A stretch of 64,000 bases of DNA from Flavobacterium faecale (GCF_003076455.1 NZ_CP020918.1:1860001-1924000); one strand, 5' to 3'. Positions 24,707 to 32,902 are shown, numbered from the stretch's first letter. The notes: generated by a model not told the origin, from the letters alone. Made by a program: numbers and translations.

Positions 24707-25633
24707 ATGAGAGTATTTTACAAAAACAATATCGGATTAACAGCTACTCCTGCTTGGGAATCTAATTGCTGGATTAATATCGAATGCCCAACTACAGAAG
24801 AAAAAAAGTATTTATTGGATGACCTTCAATTTCCCGAAGCCTTTTATAATGATATTGAAGATATAGACGAACGCCCGCGTATCGAAATTGAGAATGGTTG
24901 GTGTTTGATTTTGATGCGAATTCCTGTAAAAAGTAATGATGTAAAATTACCATTCAACACTATTCCTGTTGGTATAGTTTTTAAGGAGGATGTTTTTGTA
25001 ACACTTAGTTTTCACAAGACCGAAATGTTATCGGACTTTGTCCTTTATACGCAAAGAAAAAAAATCACTATCAAGGATCATTTTGATTTGGTACTTAGGT
25101 TGTTGTTGTCTTCTAGTATTTGGTACTTAAAGTATTTGAAACAAGTGAATCAAAAAATTAAACTTGCCGAAGACAATTTAGAGAAATCCATCAAAAACGA
25201 AGAATTGCAAGCCTTATTACAAATTGAGAAATGTCTAGTCTTTTTTATGACCTCACTTAAAGGGAACGATATTTTACTGCATCGTATTCGAAATATAAAA
25301 TCAATAAAAGTAGTATTGGATGCCGAATTGCTAGAAGATGTAGAGATTGAATTGCGTCAAGCGCAGGAAACAACTAATATTTATAGTGATATTTTGACGG
25401 GAACCATGGATGCGTATGCCTCTGTAATTTCAAACAATATGAATACGATCATGAAGCAAATGACTTCAATTTCGATTATATTAATGATTCCTACAGTTAT
25501 TGCCAGTTTCTACGGAATGAATGTCCCAAATACCTTGCAGAATAATCCATTTGGTTTATGGATTATAGTTTCCATTTCTATCATTTTTTCAGTTTTCGGA
25601 GTACTCTTATTCAAACGAAAACGTTGGTTTTAA
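24707..25633 (+). CDS. corA: CorA-family divalent cation channel
   Basis: A 308-residue protein. The N-terminal cytoplasmic alpha/beta funnel domain (1-about 140) is followed by the long stalk helix (about 150-245), rich in charged residues. Two transmembrane helices close the C-terminus (about 248-268 and 279-300). The selectivity motif YGMN is at 269-272, followed by VP, as in CorA. The C-terminal tail has Lys/Arg residues (FKRKRWF). It should form a pentameric channel for Mg2+ (also Co2+ or Ni2+) uptake at the inner membrane. The gene stands alone; no M-box riboswitch was recognised upstream. Confidence 0.9.
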   Translation: MRVFYKNNIGLTATPAWESNCWINIECPTTEEKKYLLDDLQFPEAFYNDIEDIDERPRIEIENGWCLILMRIPVKSNDVKLPFNTIPVGIVFKEDVFVTLSFHKTEMLSDFVLYTQRKKITIKDHFDLVLRLLLSSSIWYLKYLKQVNQKIKLAEDNLEKSIKNEELQALLQIEKCLVFFMTSLKGNDILLHRIRNIKSIKVVLDAELLEDVEIELRQAQETTNIYSDILTGTMDAYASVISNNMNTIMKQMTSISIILMIPTVIASFYGMNVPNTLQNNPFGLWIIVSISIIFSVFGVLLFKRKRWF

Positions 25634-25745
25634 CAAATATATAGCGGTAGTTGATAATCTTGTAACAGTGATTTCCGCTTTCATGACATCTTTTTTAATA
25701 GCATCGTAGTTGTTGCGTAGTTTTATAACTCAAACAAAAACTACT

Positions 25746-25880
25746 ATGAAAAACAACAGCATCTTTACCCGACAAAATCTTGATGAAGCCACTGTATTAA
25801 CTTACTCAGCTGCTATAATCACAGCAGTGCTAGTGTTGTTGTTTTTGGTCCTATCCATTGATTTTATTGTTGCGGGATAA
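25746..25880 (+). CDS. Small single-helix membrane peptide
   Basis: A 44-codon ORF (ATG 25746, TAA 25880). A polar N-terminus (MKNNSIFTRQNLDEATVL) is followed by a 23-residue hydrophobic helix with many Val, Leu and Ile, ending SIDFIVAG. The layout of charged start, clean membrane helix and short exit is what a real small membrane protein looks like. It lies in a 302-base gap between corA and the next membrane protein, which otherwise holds only the promoter and operator at 25884-25932. No homologue is recognised. Partnership with either neighbour is open. Confidence 0.5.
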   Translation: MKNNSIFTRQNLDEATVLTYSAAIITAVLVLLFLVLSIDFIVAG

Positions 25881-25883
25881 ATT

Positions 25884-25932
25884 TTTGTATTTCATATTAA
25901 ATTTTTACTATCTTTGAATTTCAAAGTACTTT
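25884..25932 (+). promoter_or_regulatory. Promoter overlapped by operator-like site, copy 1
   Basis: TTTG (25884-25887), 21 bases, TATCTTTG (25909-25916) form a canonical promoter. The 21-bp site CTTTGAA-TTT-CAAAGTACTTT (25912-25932) overlaps the -7 box and contains a perfect inverted repeat. The same site with a different 3-base centre lies at 26867-26887. The winged-helix protein at 26552 is the obvious candidate binder. Confidence 0.65.
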
Positions 25933-25935
25933 AAT

Positions 25936-26550
25936 ATGGATACAAAGCATCAAGAAGATTTACTTCATATACGCTCAATGATGGAGCGTTCCTCACGTTT
26001 TATTTCGTTAAGCGGGTTATCAGGGGTTGGTGCAGGAGTGTCTGCATTAGTTGGTGGTTTGTATGTGTACTTTCGACTTCAGCAATTGGGAGCAGATTAT
26101 TTAGCTACTAATAGCCGGGTGTATCAAAGCTCTTTATTGAGTGAGTTTATAGTTGTTGCTATTTTAGTTTTACTATTCGCTATGAGTTTTGGAATGTTTT
26201 TTACTATTCGAAAAAGTAATAAAAACAACCTGCCAATTTGGACTTCGACTACAAAAAACATGTTGTTTAATCTCGCTTTGCCATTAGTGGTTGGAGGTGT
26301 TTTTTGTGTTGCACTATTGACGCATCAGTTGTTTGTATTTGTTGCACCTGTTACTTTAATTTTTTACGGTTTAGCGCTCGTAAATGCTGAGAAATATACA
26401 TTTTCTGATATAAAATATTTAGGGTTTTTAGAAATTATTTTAGGTTTAATCTCTCTCTTTGTATTAGGTAAAGGCCTTATATTTTGGATAATAGGTTTTG
26501 GAGTTTTGCATATTGTATATGGAATAATCATGTTTAAAAAGTATAAGTAA
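25936..26550 (+). CDS. Five-helix membrane protein paired with winged-helix regulator
   Basis: A 204-residue inner-membrane protein. The short cytoplasmic start MDTKHQEDLLHIRSMMERSS is followed by hydrophobic segments at about 25-45, 72-95, 110-130, 135-153 and 165-195. No catalytic motif is visible. A winged-helix regulator gene starts 1 base after its stop codon, so the two are translationally linked. In Bacteroidota such pairs recur, and the membrane protein may respond to or modulate the regulator; this is inference. The promoter is overlapped by the operator-like site described at 25884-25932, which suggests autoregulation. Confidence 0.65.
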   Translation: MDTKHQEDLLHIRSMMERSSRFISLSGLSGVGAGVSALVGGLYVYFRLQQLGADYLATNSRVYQSSLLSEFIVVAILVLLFAMSFGMFFTIRKSNKNNLPIWTSTTKNMLFNLALPLVVGGVFCVALLTHQLFVFVAPVTLIFYGLALVNAEKYTFSDIKYLGFLEIILGLISLFVLGKGLIFWIIGFGVLHIVYGIIMFKKYK

Positions 26551-26551
26551 C

Positions 26552-26842
26552 ATGAGTATCATTAGTAGCCTAAATAAAGATTTTGAAAGCAGAGTAAGAC
26601 TTGGTATTATGTCAGTTTTGGTCGTTAATGATTGGGTAGATTTTACCGAAATGAAGTTATTATTAGAGGTTACAGATGGTAATTTGGCAAGCCATACTTC
26701 CGGATTAGAAAAATTAAATTATATCGAGGTGAAGAAAGAGTTTGTTGGGAAAAAGCCCAAAACGTCCTATCGCGTAACCAATTCTGGCCGTCTGGCCTTT
26801 GCAGAACACTTGAATTTTCTTGAAAAATTATTAAAACTATAG
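26552..26842 (+). CDS. Winged-helix transcriptional regulator
   Basis: A 96-residue single-domain DNA-binding protein. The fold order is helix 1 (FESRVRLGIMSVLVVNDWV), helix 2 (FTEMKLLLEV), recognition helix 3 (DGNLASHTSGLEKLNYI), then the wing (VGKKPKTSYRVTNSGRLAF), and a last dimerisation helix. It matches the PF13601-type winged-helix family related to MarR/ArsR. It should bind as a dimer. Two copies of a 21-bp inverted-repeat site, before the operon at 25912-25932 and before the next gene at 26867-26887, are the likely targets. Repression is likely for the first, where the -7 element is covered. Confidence 0.85.
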   Translation: MSIISSLNKDFESRVRLGIMSVLVVNDWVDFTEMKLLLEVTDGNLASHTSGLEKLNYIEVKKEFVGKKPKTSYRVTNSGRLAFAEHLNFLEKLLKL

Positions 26843-26866
26843 TCATTCCCTTTTTTTAACCCATTA

Positions 26867-26887
26867 CTTTGAAAAACAAAGTACTTT
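26867..26887 (+). promoter_or_regulatory. Operator-like site, copy 2
   Basis: CTTTGAA-AAA-CAAAGTACTTT, identical to the site at 25912-25932 except for the three central bases. It contains the inverted repeat TACTTTG-AAAAA-CAAAGTA (26865-26883) and lies 12 bases before the ATG at 26900. An imperfect -7 element (TACTTTG) is within it. Confidence 0.65.
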
Positions 26888-26899
26888 TAAATTTAAAAC

Positions 26900-28264
26900 A
26901 TGAAAAAATATCATTTAATCTTCGGATCAACAGTAGTCTTCAGCTTTTTATTTTACAACGAATCACTCGGTCTAAACTTCGCATTGTTTGCGCTATTTTT
27001 GGTAACCTTGATTTGGTTGCACTTTAAAAATAAAGGATTAGCTTTTAAATTTTTTACCGTTACAACAGTGATGTCTGCCCTAGCATTTGCCTGGTATGGT
27101 GATGGAGCCTCTTTTTGGGCCTTATTCTTTTCGTTAGTTTTCTTGCAGTTCCAAAATCAGGAAGTGAAACTGAAGTTATTACAAGCTATTCCAATTGTAA
27201 TTATCAATGGAATCACTTCACTAGGTCGTCCATTCATTTTTAGACAATGGCTTCCTCAGTTAGAAATAGACAATAATAGTGCAAAGAAATTAATAGCCTA
27301 TTTAATTATTCCGATACTCTTTGTTACCGTGTTTTTTGTTGCCTATTCTTTCGGTAGTGACACCTTTTCGGGGATATTTGATTATGAGTTGGACCTAGAT
27401 ATATTGGATGTTATTCTGATAGCTAGTTTGGGATTTTATATTTCATTTGGCTTTTGGAATTATTTTACCCCGGACTATTGCTACACTTTTGATAAATTAT
27501 TAGATAATGAATTTGCTACCTCTGAGAACGAAGAAATAAAACCTAGTTTTTCATTCTTAGATTTGGAGTTTGAAAGGAAAAGTGGTGAGATTTCGTTAAT
27601 ACTACTAAATGTTATGCTATTAGTATTTATTATCAGTTATAATTATGAACAGTTTTTCAAGGTATATCCTATTAGTAATTTAAGTTCGGCAACGCACGAT
27701 AGAGTCAATGCAGTAATTATTTCCATTATTATGGCAGTGGGAGTGATTTTATTCTATTTCAAAAAAGGATTTAATTTTGATAGCAAAGCTATTTTGCTAA
27801 AGCTGTTAGCTAAGATCTGGATTGGTTTGAATGGTATTTTGATTGTTAGTTCTGCAGTCAAAAATTCAGAATACATTTTACATTACGGAATGACTTATAA
27901 AAGATTGGGGGTTTATGCTTTTCTGGTCATCACGCTTATAGGTTTGGGTATCACTTTTTATAAAATTAAAAACAAAAAGACTAATGCGTTCCTGTTTAAT
28001 CAAATGATTTTGTGCCTGTATGGATTTTTATTGCTCTGTTCTTTTGTGAATTGGGGAAATATTATAACACAGTACAATGTAGCTGTTGGTAAAGGGAATG
28101 ATAAAGATTTTCTAGAATATATAGAATACAATGATGAAGTTTATTTTGAATTATTTCCCGAAGAACGGACTAAAGAACGTAATAAAGCAACTAAAATATT
28201 AGATAACCAAAATGATAGTTTTTTGTCTAAATCTTTGTACTACGAAAACATTGATTTGAAATAA
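26900..28264 (+). CDS. DUF4153/DUF4173-like polytopic membrane protein
   Basis: A 454-residue protein with about ten transmembrane helices spread from residue 5 to about 390, and a hydrophilic C-terminal tail from about 400 (charged, EERTKERNKATK). The segment HYGMTYKRLGVYAFLVITLI near residue 335 fits the Tyr-Gly-(Leu/Met)-Thr ... Arg-Leu pattern of DUF4153/DUF4173 proteins. The function of these families is unknown. Its leader contains the second copy of the operator-like site, so it should be in the same regulon as the preceding membrane protein and winged-helix gene. A terminator follows the stop codon. Confidence 0.7.
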   Translation: MKKYHLIFGSTVVFSFLFYNESLGLNFALFALFLVTLIWLHFKNKGLAFKFFTVTTVMSALAFAWYGDGASFWALFFSLVFLQFQNQEVKLKLLQAIPIVIINGITSLGRPFIFRQWLPQLEIDNNSAKKLIAYLIIPILFVTVFFVAYSFGSDTFSGIFDYELDLDILDVILIASLGFYISFGFWNYFTPDYCYTFDKLLDNEFATSENEEIKPSFSFLDLEFERKSGEISLILLNVMLLVFIISYNYEQFFKVYPISNLSSATHDRVNAVIISIIMAVGVILFYFKKGFNFDSKAILLKLLAKIWIGLNGILIVSSAVKNSEYILHYGMTYKRLGVYAFLVITLIGLGITFYKIKNKKTNAFLFNQMILCLYGFLLLCSFVNWGNIITQYNVAVGKGNDKDFLEYIEYNDEVYFELFPEERTKERNKATKILDNQNDSFLSKSLYYENIDLK

Positions 28265-28275
28265 TTATAAAAGCA

Positions 28276-28303
28276 AAAACCAAGATGAAAGTCTTGGTTT
28301 TCT
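28276..28303 (+). terminator. Rho-independent terminator
   Basis: AAAACCAAGA and TCTTGGTTTT pair around a 6-base loop, with TCTT following. Symmetric A and T tracts let it serve the convergent rluF gene as well. Confidence 0.8.
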
Positions 28304-28330
28304 TATTTCAAATATTATTTGATTATAATT

Positions 28331-29143
28331 TTAATACTCGCCTCTTCTCTTAAACCTAGGATCGTTTTTCTTAATGAATTCCGTTCTCCTATTTGTTGGT
28401 TCTGTTTTGGGTAAACTTGCCTCTTCAGTTTTACTCGAAGGTTCAATAAGCTCGTTTAGTTCTTTAATTTCAGCTTCGGTCAAATCGCGGTAACGCCCAA
28501 CAGGAATATCAAGTGAGATATTAATGATTCGAATACGTTTCAATGCCGTAACATCGTAACCTAGGTATTCGGTCATTCTACGAATTTGACGGTTGAGGCC
28601 TTGTGTTAAGATGATTTTAAAGGTGTATTTTGATATTTGTTCTACCTTACATTTTCTAGTAACGGTATCTAGAATTGGTACTCCATTTCCCATTCGATCT
28701 ATAAAACGATCGGTTATAGGTTTGTTTACCGTTACTGTATATTCTTTTTCGTGGTTATTTCTTGCGCGCAAAATTTTATTGACAATATCACCGTCATTGG
28801 TCATAAAGATCAATCCTTCACTGGCTTTGTCCAATCGCCCAATCGGGAAGATACGTTTGGGATAATTGATGTAGTCTACAATATTATTGTGTACGTCCAA
28901 ATTGGTAGTACACTCAATACCTACAGGTTTGTAGAAGGCAAGATAAACTGGTTTTTCACGGCTTTCACGAATCAATTTGCCATCAATGCGTACTTCATCA
29001 CTTGGAGCTACTTTTGTACCTAGTTCTGGAACTACTCCATTTATAGTGACTCTTCCTTGTTCGATGTATTTGTCAGCTTCACGTCGAGAACAGAAACCTG
29101 TTTCTCCGATAAACTTATTGAGGCGTTTAAGATTTTCTTCCAT
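28331..29143 (-). CDS. rluF: 23S rRNA pseudouridine-2604 synthase RluF
   Basis: A 270-residue enzyme. An N-terminal S4 RNA-binding domain (about 5-60: LNKFIGETGFCSRREADKYI, GRVTINGVV) precedes the RsuA/RluB-type catalytic domain with GRLDKASEGL, where Asp105 is the nucleophile, and LNRQIRRMTEYLGYDV. The overall pattern KPVGIECTT ... FPIGRLD and GLNRQIRRM matches RluF rather than RluB or RsuA. It isomerises U2604 in 23S rRNA. The C-terminal tail is basic and polar, without fold. It is convergent with the preceding membrane protein and shares its terminator. Confidence 0.9.
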   Translation of the reverse strand: MEENLKRLNKFIGETGFCSRREADKYIEQGRVTINGVVPELGTKVAPSDEVRIDGKLIRESREKPVYLAFYKPVGIECTTNLDVHNNIVDYINYPKRIFPIGRLDKASEGLIFMTNDGDIVNKILRARNNHEKEYTVTVNKPITDRFIDRMGNGVPILDTVTRKCKVEQISKYTFKIILTQGLNRQIRRMTEYLGYDVTALKRIRIINISLDIPVGRYRDLTEAEIKELNELIEPSSKTEEASLPKTEPTNRRTEFIKKNDPRFKRRGEY

Positions 29144-29223
29144 GGTGCAAAAATAGCAAAATTAAATCAATGTAGTCGTTTGTCTTTAATCTAAAAACGG
29201 AATCTCATATTTGTACACTGGTC

Positions 29224-30075
29224 TTATTTTTCGAGATCGAACAAAAACGAAATTATTGTGTTGTACAGCGCATCATCATGTAGACCATGCCCAAGACCAT
29301 TTGTTTGGACAAATACAGCCCCTTTCCATGCAGCGGCAATGGCTTGACCTTCTTTGTACGCAACTATGCTGTCATCTACATCATGTGCAACGAGTCCTTT
29401 TGTGGATAAAGAGGTGGCGAAATTTGCGCCTGTAAATTGATTTAATTCTATTTTTGAGACGGCAACACACTTTTGCACTAAGCCGCTAACGATTCTATTA
29501 TTTAAACGTAATAGGTGGGTATAGTTGTTCAAGATAGTGTTGAACTCGCTTGGCGCACCGAGGGTAACTACTTTTTTGACAGTTGTATTAGGGTAATGTG
29601 ATTGGTAGTACAAACAGGTTTTTCCGCCAAAAGAGTGACCAATTAAAAAGGAAACCTTGTGGCGCTTGACCACGATGTCTATCGCAGCGGCATATTTTGG
29701 AATGTTAAATTCGGTTCCGCTACTTAATCCGTGTGCAGGGCCATCGATTGCAATAATGGTACTGCCGGTTTCTTTAAGATAGGGCAACGTTTTTTTCCAT
29801 CTAGCCGAATTACTTTCCCAGCCATGAACAAGTAAAATTACTGTATCGTTTCCTTTCCAGGTGTAGGTAGCATATTGTTCGCCATCACTTTCTACCATTT
29901 CAATAGTGGCAGAAGTTAATGTTTTGGGTAGTTTATCTAAGGTTATTTTTCCTTTTCTCGGCTTGCTAAAAATGGAGTAAGCCAACTGGTTTGCTTTTTC
30001 GGGGAAAGCATAGCTCATTCCGTTGATGTATAAACCAACAGATTTGGTAAAAATAAAGTAAAGTGCTTTTTTCAT
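29224..30075 (-). CDS. Alpha/beta-fold hydrolase
   Basis: A 283-residue protein starting MKKALYFIFTK. The hydrolase core has the oxyanion-side HGWESNSARW, the nucleophile elbow IGHSFGGKT (Ser), an acid after about residue 215, and the catalytic His in GLGHGLHDD. A hydrophobic N-terminal stretch without a cleavage site suggests membrane association. The family fits esterase or lipase-like activity on small substrates, but the substrate is unknown. A GTG start five codons upstream would lie inside the terminator hairpin at 30077-30106, so the ATG at 30075 is chosen. Confidence 0.82.
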   Translation of the reverse strand: MKKALYFIFTKSVGLYINGMSYAFPEKANQLAYSIFSKPRKGKITLDKLPKTLTSATIEMVESDGEQYATYTWKGNDTVILLVHGWESNSARWKKTLPYLKETGSTIIAIDGPAHGLSSGTEFNIPKYAAAIDIVVKRHKVSFLIGHSFGGKTCLYYQSHYPNTTVKKVVTLGAPSEFNTILNNYTHLLRLNNRIVSGLVQKCVAVSKIELNQFTGANFATSLSTKGLVAHDVDDSIVAYKEGQAIAAAWKGAVFVQTNGLGHGLHDDALYNTIISFLFDLEK

Positions 30076-30076
30076 A

Positions 30077-30106
30077 TAAAAAAAAGCCACGCTGTTGGGC
30101 GTGGCT
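30077..30106 (-). terminator. Rho-independent terminator after the DUF164-type gene
   Basis: On the minus strand AGCCACGC and GCGTGGCT pair (plus arms 30085-30092 and 30099-30106), followed by T8. It is just 18 bases beyond the stop codon of that gene and just upstream of the hydrolase start. Confidence 0.85.
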
Positions 30107-30123
30107 CGTCTTGTAAGTTTTAT

Positions 30124-30903
30124 TTAGAAACTAGAAAATAAATTTTCCATTTTTTCTTTTTCTTCTTCAGCTAGTGAACTGTCAACCAAGATTCTTCCAG
30201 AGTGCTCATCAGTGATGATTTTCTTTCTTGAAGCAATTTCAACTTGAGTTTGTGGAGGAATAGTAAAGAACGATCCTGCAGATGCACCTCTTTCGATAGA
30301 AACTACAGCTAATCCGTTACGAACGCTAGAACGAATTCTATCGTAAGCAGCTAATAATCTATCTTCGATAGTTGCTCTGTATTCTGCAGATTTATCAGTT
30401 AAGAAAGTTTCTTCTTTAGCTGTTTCAGACAAAATATCTTCTAATTCTGCTTTTTTGTGTTTCAAGTGGTTTGATTTCAATTCCAATCTTTCTTTAGATT
30501 GAGAAATAACCTCTTTTTTGTGTTCGATAGTAGCTTTCATCTCTTTAATTTGCTTTTCAGCCAATTGAATTTCAAGTTCTTGAAATTCTACTTCTTTAGT
30601 CAAAGAGTTGAATTCTCTGTTGTTACGAACAGTTTCTTGTTGTTTTGTGTATTTTTTGATAGACTCTTTGTGCTCGTCTATTGCATTTTTCTTCGCTTTA
30701 ATTTGATCTTCAATTACTTCAAGATCAGTTTTTAATTTTTCAGAACGCGTAGTTAAGCCTGCAACTTCATCTTCTAAATCCTCTACTTCTAAAGGAAGTT
30801 CTCCTCTCACGTTTCTAATTTCGTCAATTCTGGTGTCGATCAATTGTAAATCATAAATCGCTCTTAACTTTTCCTCAACGCTTAATTCTTTCGTATTCGT
30901 CAT
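30124..30903 (-). CDS. Coiled-coil protein with zinc ribbon lacking its cysteines (DUF164/CdsZ family)
   Basis: A 259-residue cytoplasmic protein. Residues about 10-190 form a long antiparallel coiled coil with charged heptads (DQIKAKKNAIDEHKESIKKY). The C-terminal 60 residues align with the C4 zinc ribbon of DUF164 proteins: VVSIERGASAGSFFTIPP ... IITDEHSGRILVD. In the canonical family the two knuckles are CxxC. Here both read without Cys (ASAGS and DEHSG), so metal binding must be lost or different. The role is not firmly known; chlamydial CdsZ acts in secretion-related processes. A Nif3-like gene lies 3 bases upstream, so the two are co-transcribed. Confidence 0.83.
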   Translation of the reverse strand: MTNTKELSVEEKLRAIYDLQLIDTRIDEIRNVRGELPLEVEDLEDEVAGLTTRSEKLKTDLEVIEDQIKAKKNAIDEHKESIKKYTKQQETVRNNREFNSLTKEVEFQELEIQLAEKQIKEMKATIEHKKEVISQSKERLELKSNHLKHKKAELEDILSETAKEETFLTDKSAEYRATIEDRLLAAYDRIRSSVRNGLAVVSIERGASAGSFFTIPPQTQVEIASRKKIITDEHSGRILVDSSLAEEEKEKMENLFSSF

Positions 30904-30906
30904 ATT

Positions 30907-32001
30907 CTATAGGTACTTAACTGGATTTGTATTTTCTTCAGATAAAATGATTGCAAAATTAAGAATTTTTTTTCTAAGATACTCTACAATATAGTTTTTT
31001 GTATAGCGTTCTGATTCAAAATGTCCAATATCGGCCAAAATAAGTTGGTTTTCGGCTTCATAAAATTGGTGGTACTTCAAATCGGCTGTCAAAAAAGCAT
31101 CTGCTCCTGATGCAATTGCATTTTTTATAGCATAACTACCAGATCCTCCGAGTACAGCAACTTTTTTGATTTCTTTTCCCAAAAACGTAGAGTGGCGTAT
31201 ACCGTCAGCTTGCATCTTTTGCTTTACCAGAATTAAAAAATCTTTTTCATTCATTGGTTCTTCAAGCTCACCCACCATACCTAATCCTATATTTTGATGT
31301 GCATTGAGTAGGTCGTATAGTTCATAAGCTACCTCTTCATAAAGGTGATTGGCAAACAATGCTTTTAATACGGTGCTTTCTAAATGTTTTTCAAATGTAA
31401 CTTCAATTTTAACTTCGGTGTTTTCAACAAATTCAAAACGAGCACCAATCTCAGGATTGCTATTCGCATTGCCTTTGTATGTACCCGTGCCTTGCGAGTT
31501 GAAACTGCAATTTTCATAGTTGCCAATACTTCCGGCTCCAGCAGCAAATAGGGCAGAACGCAGTTTTTCTGCATTCTCTGGAACGGTATAGGTGATTAAT
31601 TTTCGAATAAAATTCAACTTCGGAATCAATATTTTGGTATTTTTTAAACCCAAAGCATTACAAAATATTTTATTCACACCCTCTTGATGATTGTCTAGTG
31701 CTGTATGCACGGCAAAAATTGCGATGTCATTTTTTATGGCTTTCACAACCGCGCGTTCCACATAATTCTTGCTCGTAATTTTTTTCAAACCCGAAAAAAG
31801 AATCGGATGAAAACAAACCACCAAATTACAATTTTTTAAGATGGCTTCGTCGATTACATTATCAAGTGCATCGTGACATACCAAAACGCCTGTTGCCTCG
31901 GTATTGGCATCGCCAACCAGTAAACCAACATTGTCAAAATCTTCGGCATAACCCAAGGGCGCCATCTCTTCGAGTACAGAAAGGATTTCTTTTATTTTCA
32001 A
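30907..32001 (-). CDS. Nif3-like dinuclear metal-centre protein
   Basis: A 364-residue member of the Nif3/YbgI (GTP cyclohydrolase I type 2-like) family. Metal-ligand motifs are visible: FHPILFSG and AVHTALDN in the first half, and DIGHFESER in the second, with an acidic/Gly-rich core (EDFDNVGLLVGD). A PII-like insertion occupies about residues 130-235, as in longer bacterial homologues. The enzymatic role is unsettled. The start codon is TTG (MKIKEIL), with no ATG in frame upstream; the family N-terminus supports it. It precedes the coiled-coil gene by 3 bases. Repeat copy B lies just upstream. Confidence 0.88.
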   Translation of the reverse strand: MKIKEILSVLEEMAPLGYAEDFDNVGLLVGDANTEATGVLVCHDALDNVIDEAILKNCNLVVCFHPILFSGLKKITSKNYVERAVVKAIKNDIAIFAVHTALDNHQEGVNKIFCNALGLKNTKILIPKLNFIRKLITYTVPENAEKLRSALFAAGAGSIGNYENCSFNSQGTGTYKGNANSNPEIGARFEFVENTEVKIEVTFEKHLESTVLKALFANHLYEEVAYELYDLLNAHQNIGLGMVGELEEPMNEKDFLILVKQKMQADGIRHSTFLGKEIKKVAVLGGSGSYAIKNAIASGADAFLTADLKYHQFYEAENQLILADIGHFESERYTKNYIVEYLRKKILNFAIILSEENTNPVKYL

Positions 32002-32013
32002 AATATATCTTTT

Positions 32014-32180
32014 ATAATAATGATTTAGGCGTGTCCCTACATAGTTTCGTCGTTCCTTCTTACTATTTCGGGCCGGGCTTTCCGCTTCAATCTTTTTTGG
32101 GACAAAAAAGCATTTTCACTACAAATGGAATTAATTGAACACCTATGAAAATAAATGCTCGGTGAAGTATTCCCTCACGC
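32014..32180 (+). repeat. Dispersed GGGCGTGCC element, copy B
   Basis: The left end ATAATAATGATTTAGGCGTG with GTCCC (32014-32037) is followed by TTTCGTCGTTCCTTCTT, CGGGCTTTCCGCTTCAATC, and the right end TCCCTCACGC (32171-32180). The middle phrase CGTCGTTCCT is shared with copy C. The inner hairpin (AGCATTTTC with GAAAATAAATGCT, further closed by CTTCA/TGAAG) is private. It fills most of the gene-free 32002-32399; the rest, up to the promoter at 32374, shows no gene. Confidence 0.65.
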
Positions 32181-32373
32181 AATAAGTGCTTCGATTTGTA
32201 TTTAGTTTTTTATTATTCCAAATACAACTTCAAATATAATTCATTTGGCTTGATAATAACTTTAAATTTTTTGAAATGAAATTAAATAGATCATTTTCTA
32301 TTGTATATCTATTTCGAAAAAAAGCAGAGTAAAACCATTAAATGTGACCTAAATTTACATCAGTCTAATTTTG

Positions 32374-32381
32374 TATCTTTG
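32374..32381 (+). promoter_or_regulatory. -7 element of the YoeB module, decides the antitoxin start
   Basis: TATCTTTG, an exact -7 element, is 18 bases before the ATG at 32400. An in-frame ATG at 32301 lies upstream of this box and is therefore rejected. Confidence 0.65.
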
Positions 32382-32399
32382 TATTTCAAATTTATAGCT

Positions 32400-32645
32400 A
32401 TGACAACAATCACCCTAAAAATCGATAAACGAACCAAAGCTGGTCAAGCGTTTATGGCGATGGCCGAATCTTTCTTCAAAGATGCCGATGGTATTGAAAT
32501 CATTGAGAATAAGGTCGATGAAGTCCAAGAAGAGAGGGTTGAGTATAACCCAGAATTTGAAAAAATGGTTTTGAAATCTGCAAGAAGTAAAAATAGAACG
32601 GTTATTGATCCAAATGATGTATGGGGAAGTTTAGGATTGAAATAA
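32400..32645 (+). CDS. Antitoxin of a YoeB-type module
   Basis: An 81-residue protein. The first 30 residues (MTTITLKIDKRTKAGQAFMA) look like a small ribbon- or strand-type DNA-binding start. The rest is acidic and ends RSKNRTVIDPNDVWGSLGLK, as expected of a segment that wraps a toxin. It is not an obvious YefM, so the antitoxin family is uncertain and the call rests on pairing with the YoeB-like gene, which overlaps its last 25 bases. The start at 32400 follows the promoter at 32374. It should neutralise the toxin and may repress the operon. Confidence 0.75.
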   Translation: MTTITLKIDKRTKAGQAFMAMAESFFKDADGIEIIENKVDEVQEERVEYNPEFEKMVLKSARSKNRTVIDPNDVWGSLGLK

Positions 32646-32902
32646 CTGATTTGGCTAAAAAGCAAATTGAAAAACATTATAAATCTGGAAATCAAGCTAG
32701 CATAAAAAAACTAGGTATTATATTCAAAGAACTTTCAGAAAGCCCGTATGTAGGTGTAGGTAAACCGGAACCGTTAAAGGGGAACTTAGTTGGTTTCTGG
32801 TCAAGAGAAATAAACAAAAAGGACAGGTTGATTTATACTGTAAATGAAGATCTTATAATTGTTGATGTCATTGCCGCCATGGGACATTATTCCGATAAAT
32901 AA
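32621..32902 (+). CDS. Txe/YoeB-family toxin (mRNA endonuclease)
   Basis: A 93-residue RelE-fold toxin. The block GKPEPLKGNLVGFWSREIN matches YoeB, and the catalytic set is present: Glu50 (KPEPLK), Arg69 (KKDRLIY) and His89 (MGHYSD), corresponding to Glu46, Arg65 and His83 in E. coli YoeB. YoeB cuts mRNA in the ribosomal A site. The gene overlaps the antitoxin by 25 bases in another frame and ends 2 bases before lpxK, so the lipid A kinase is on the same transcript. The start ATG at 32621 has no clear ribosome-binding site, consistent with coupling. Confidence 0.9.
   Translation: MGKFRIEITDLAKKQIEKHYKSGNQASIKKLGIIFKELSESPYVGVGKPEPLKGNLVGFWSREINKKDRLIYTVNEDLIIVDVIAAMGHYSDK

Noticed and set aside
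32301..32399. 33 extra residues at the start of the antitoxin
   Set aside because: The -7 element at 32374 is inside this stretch; the family-like start is at 32400.
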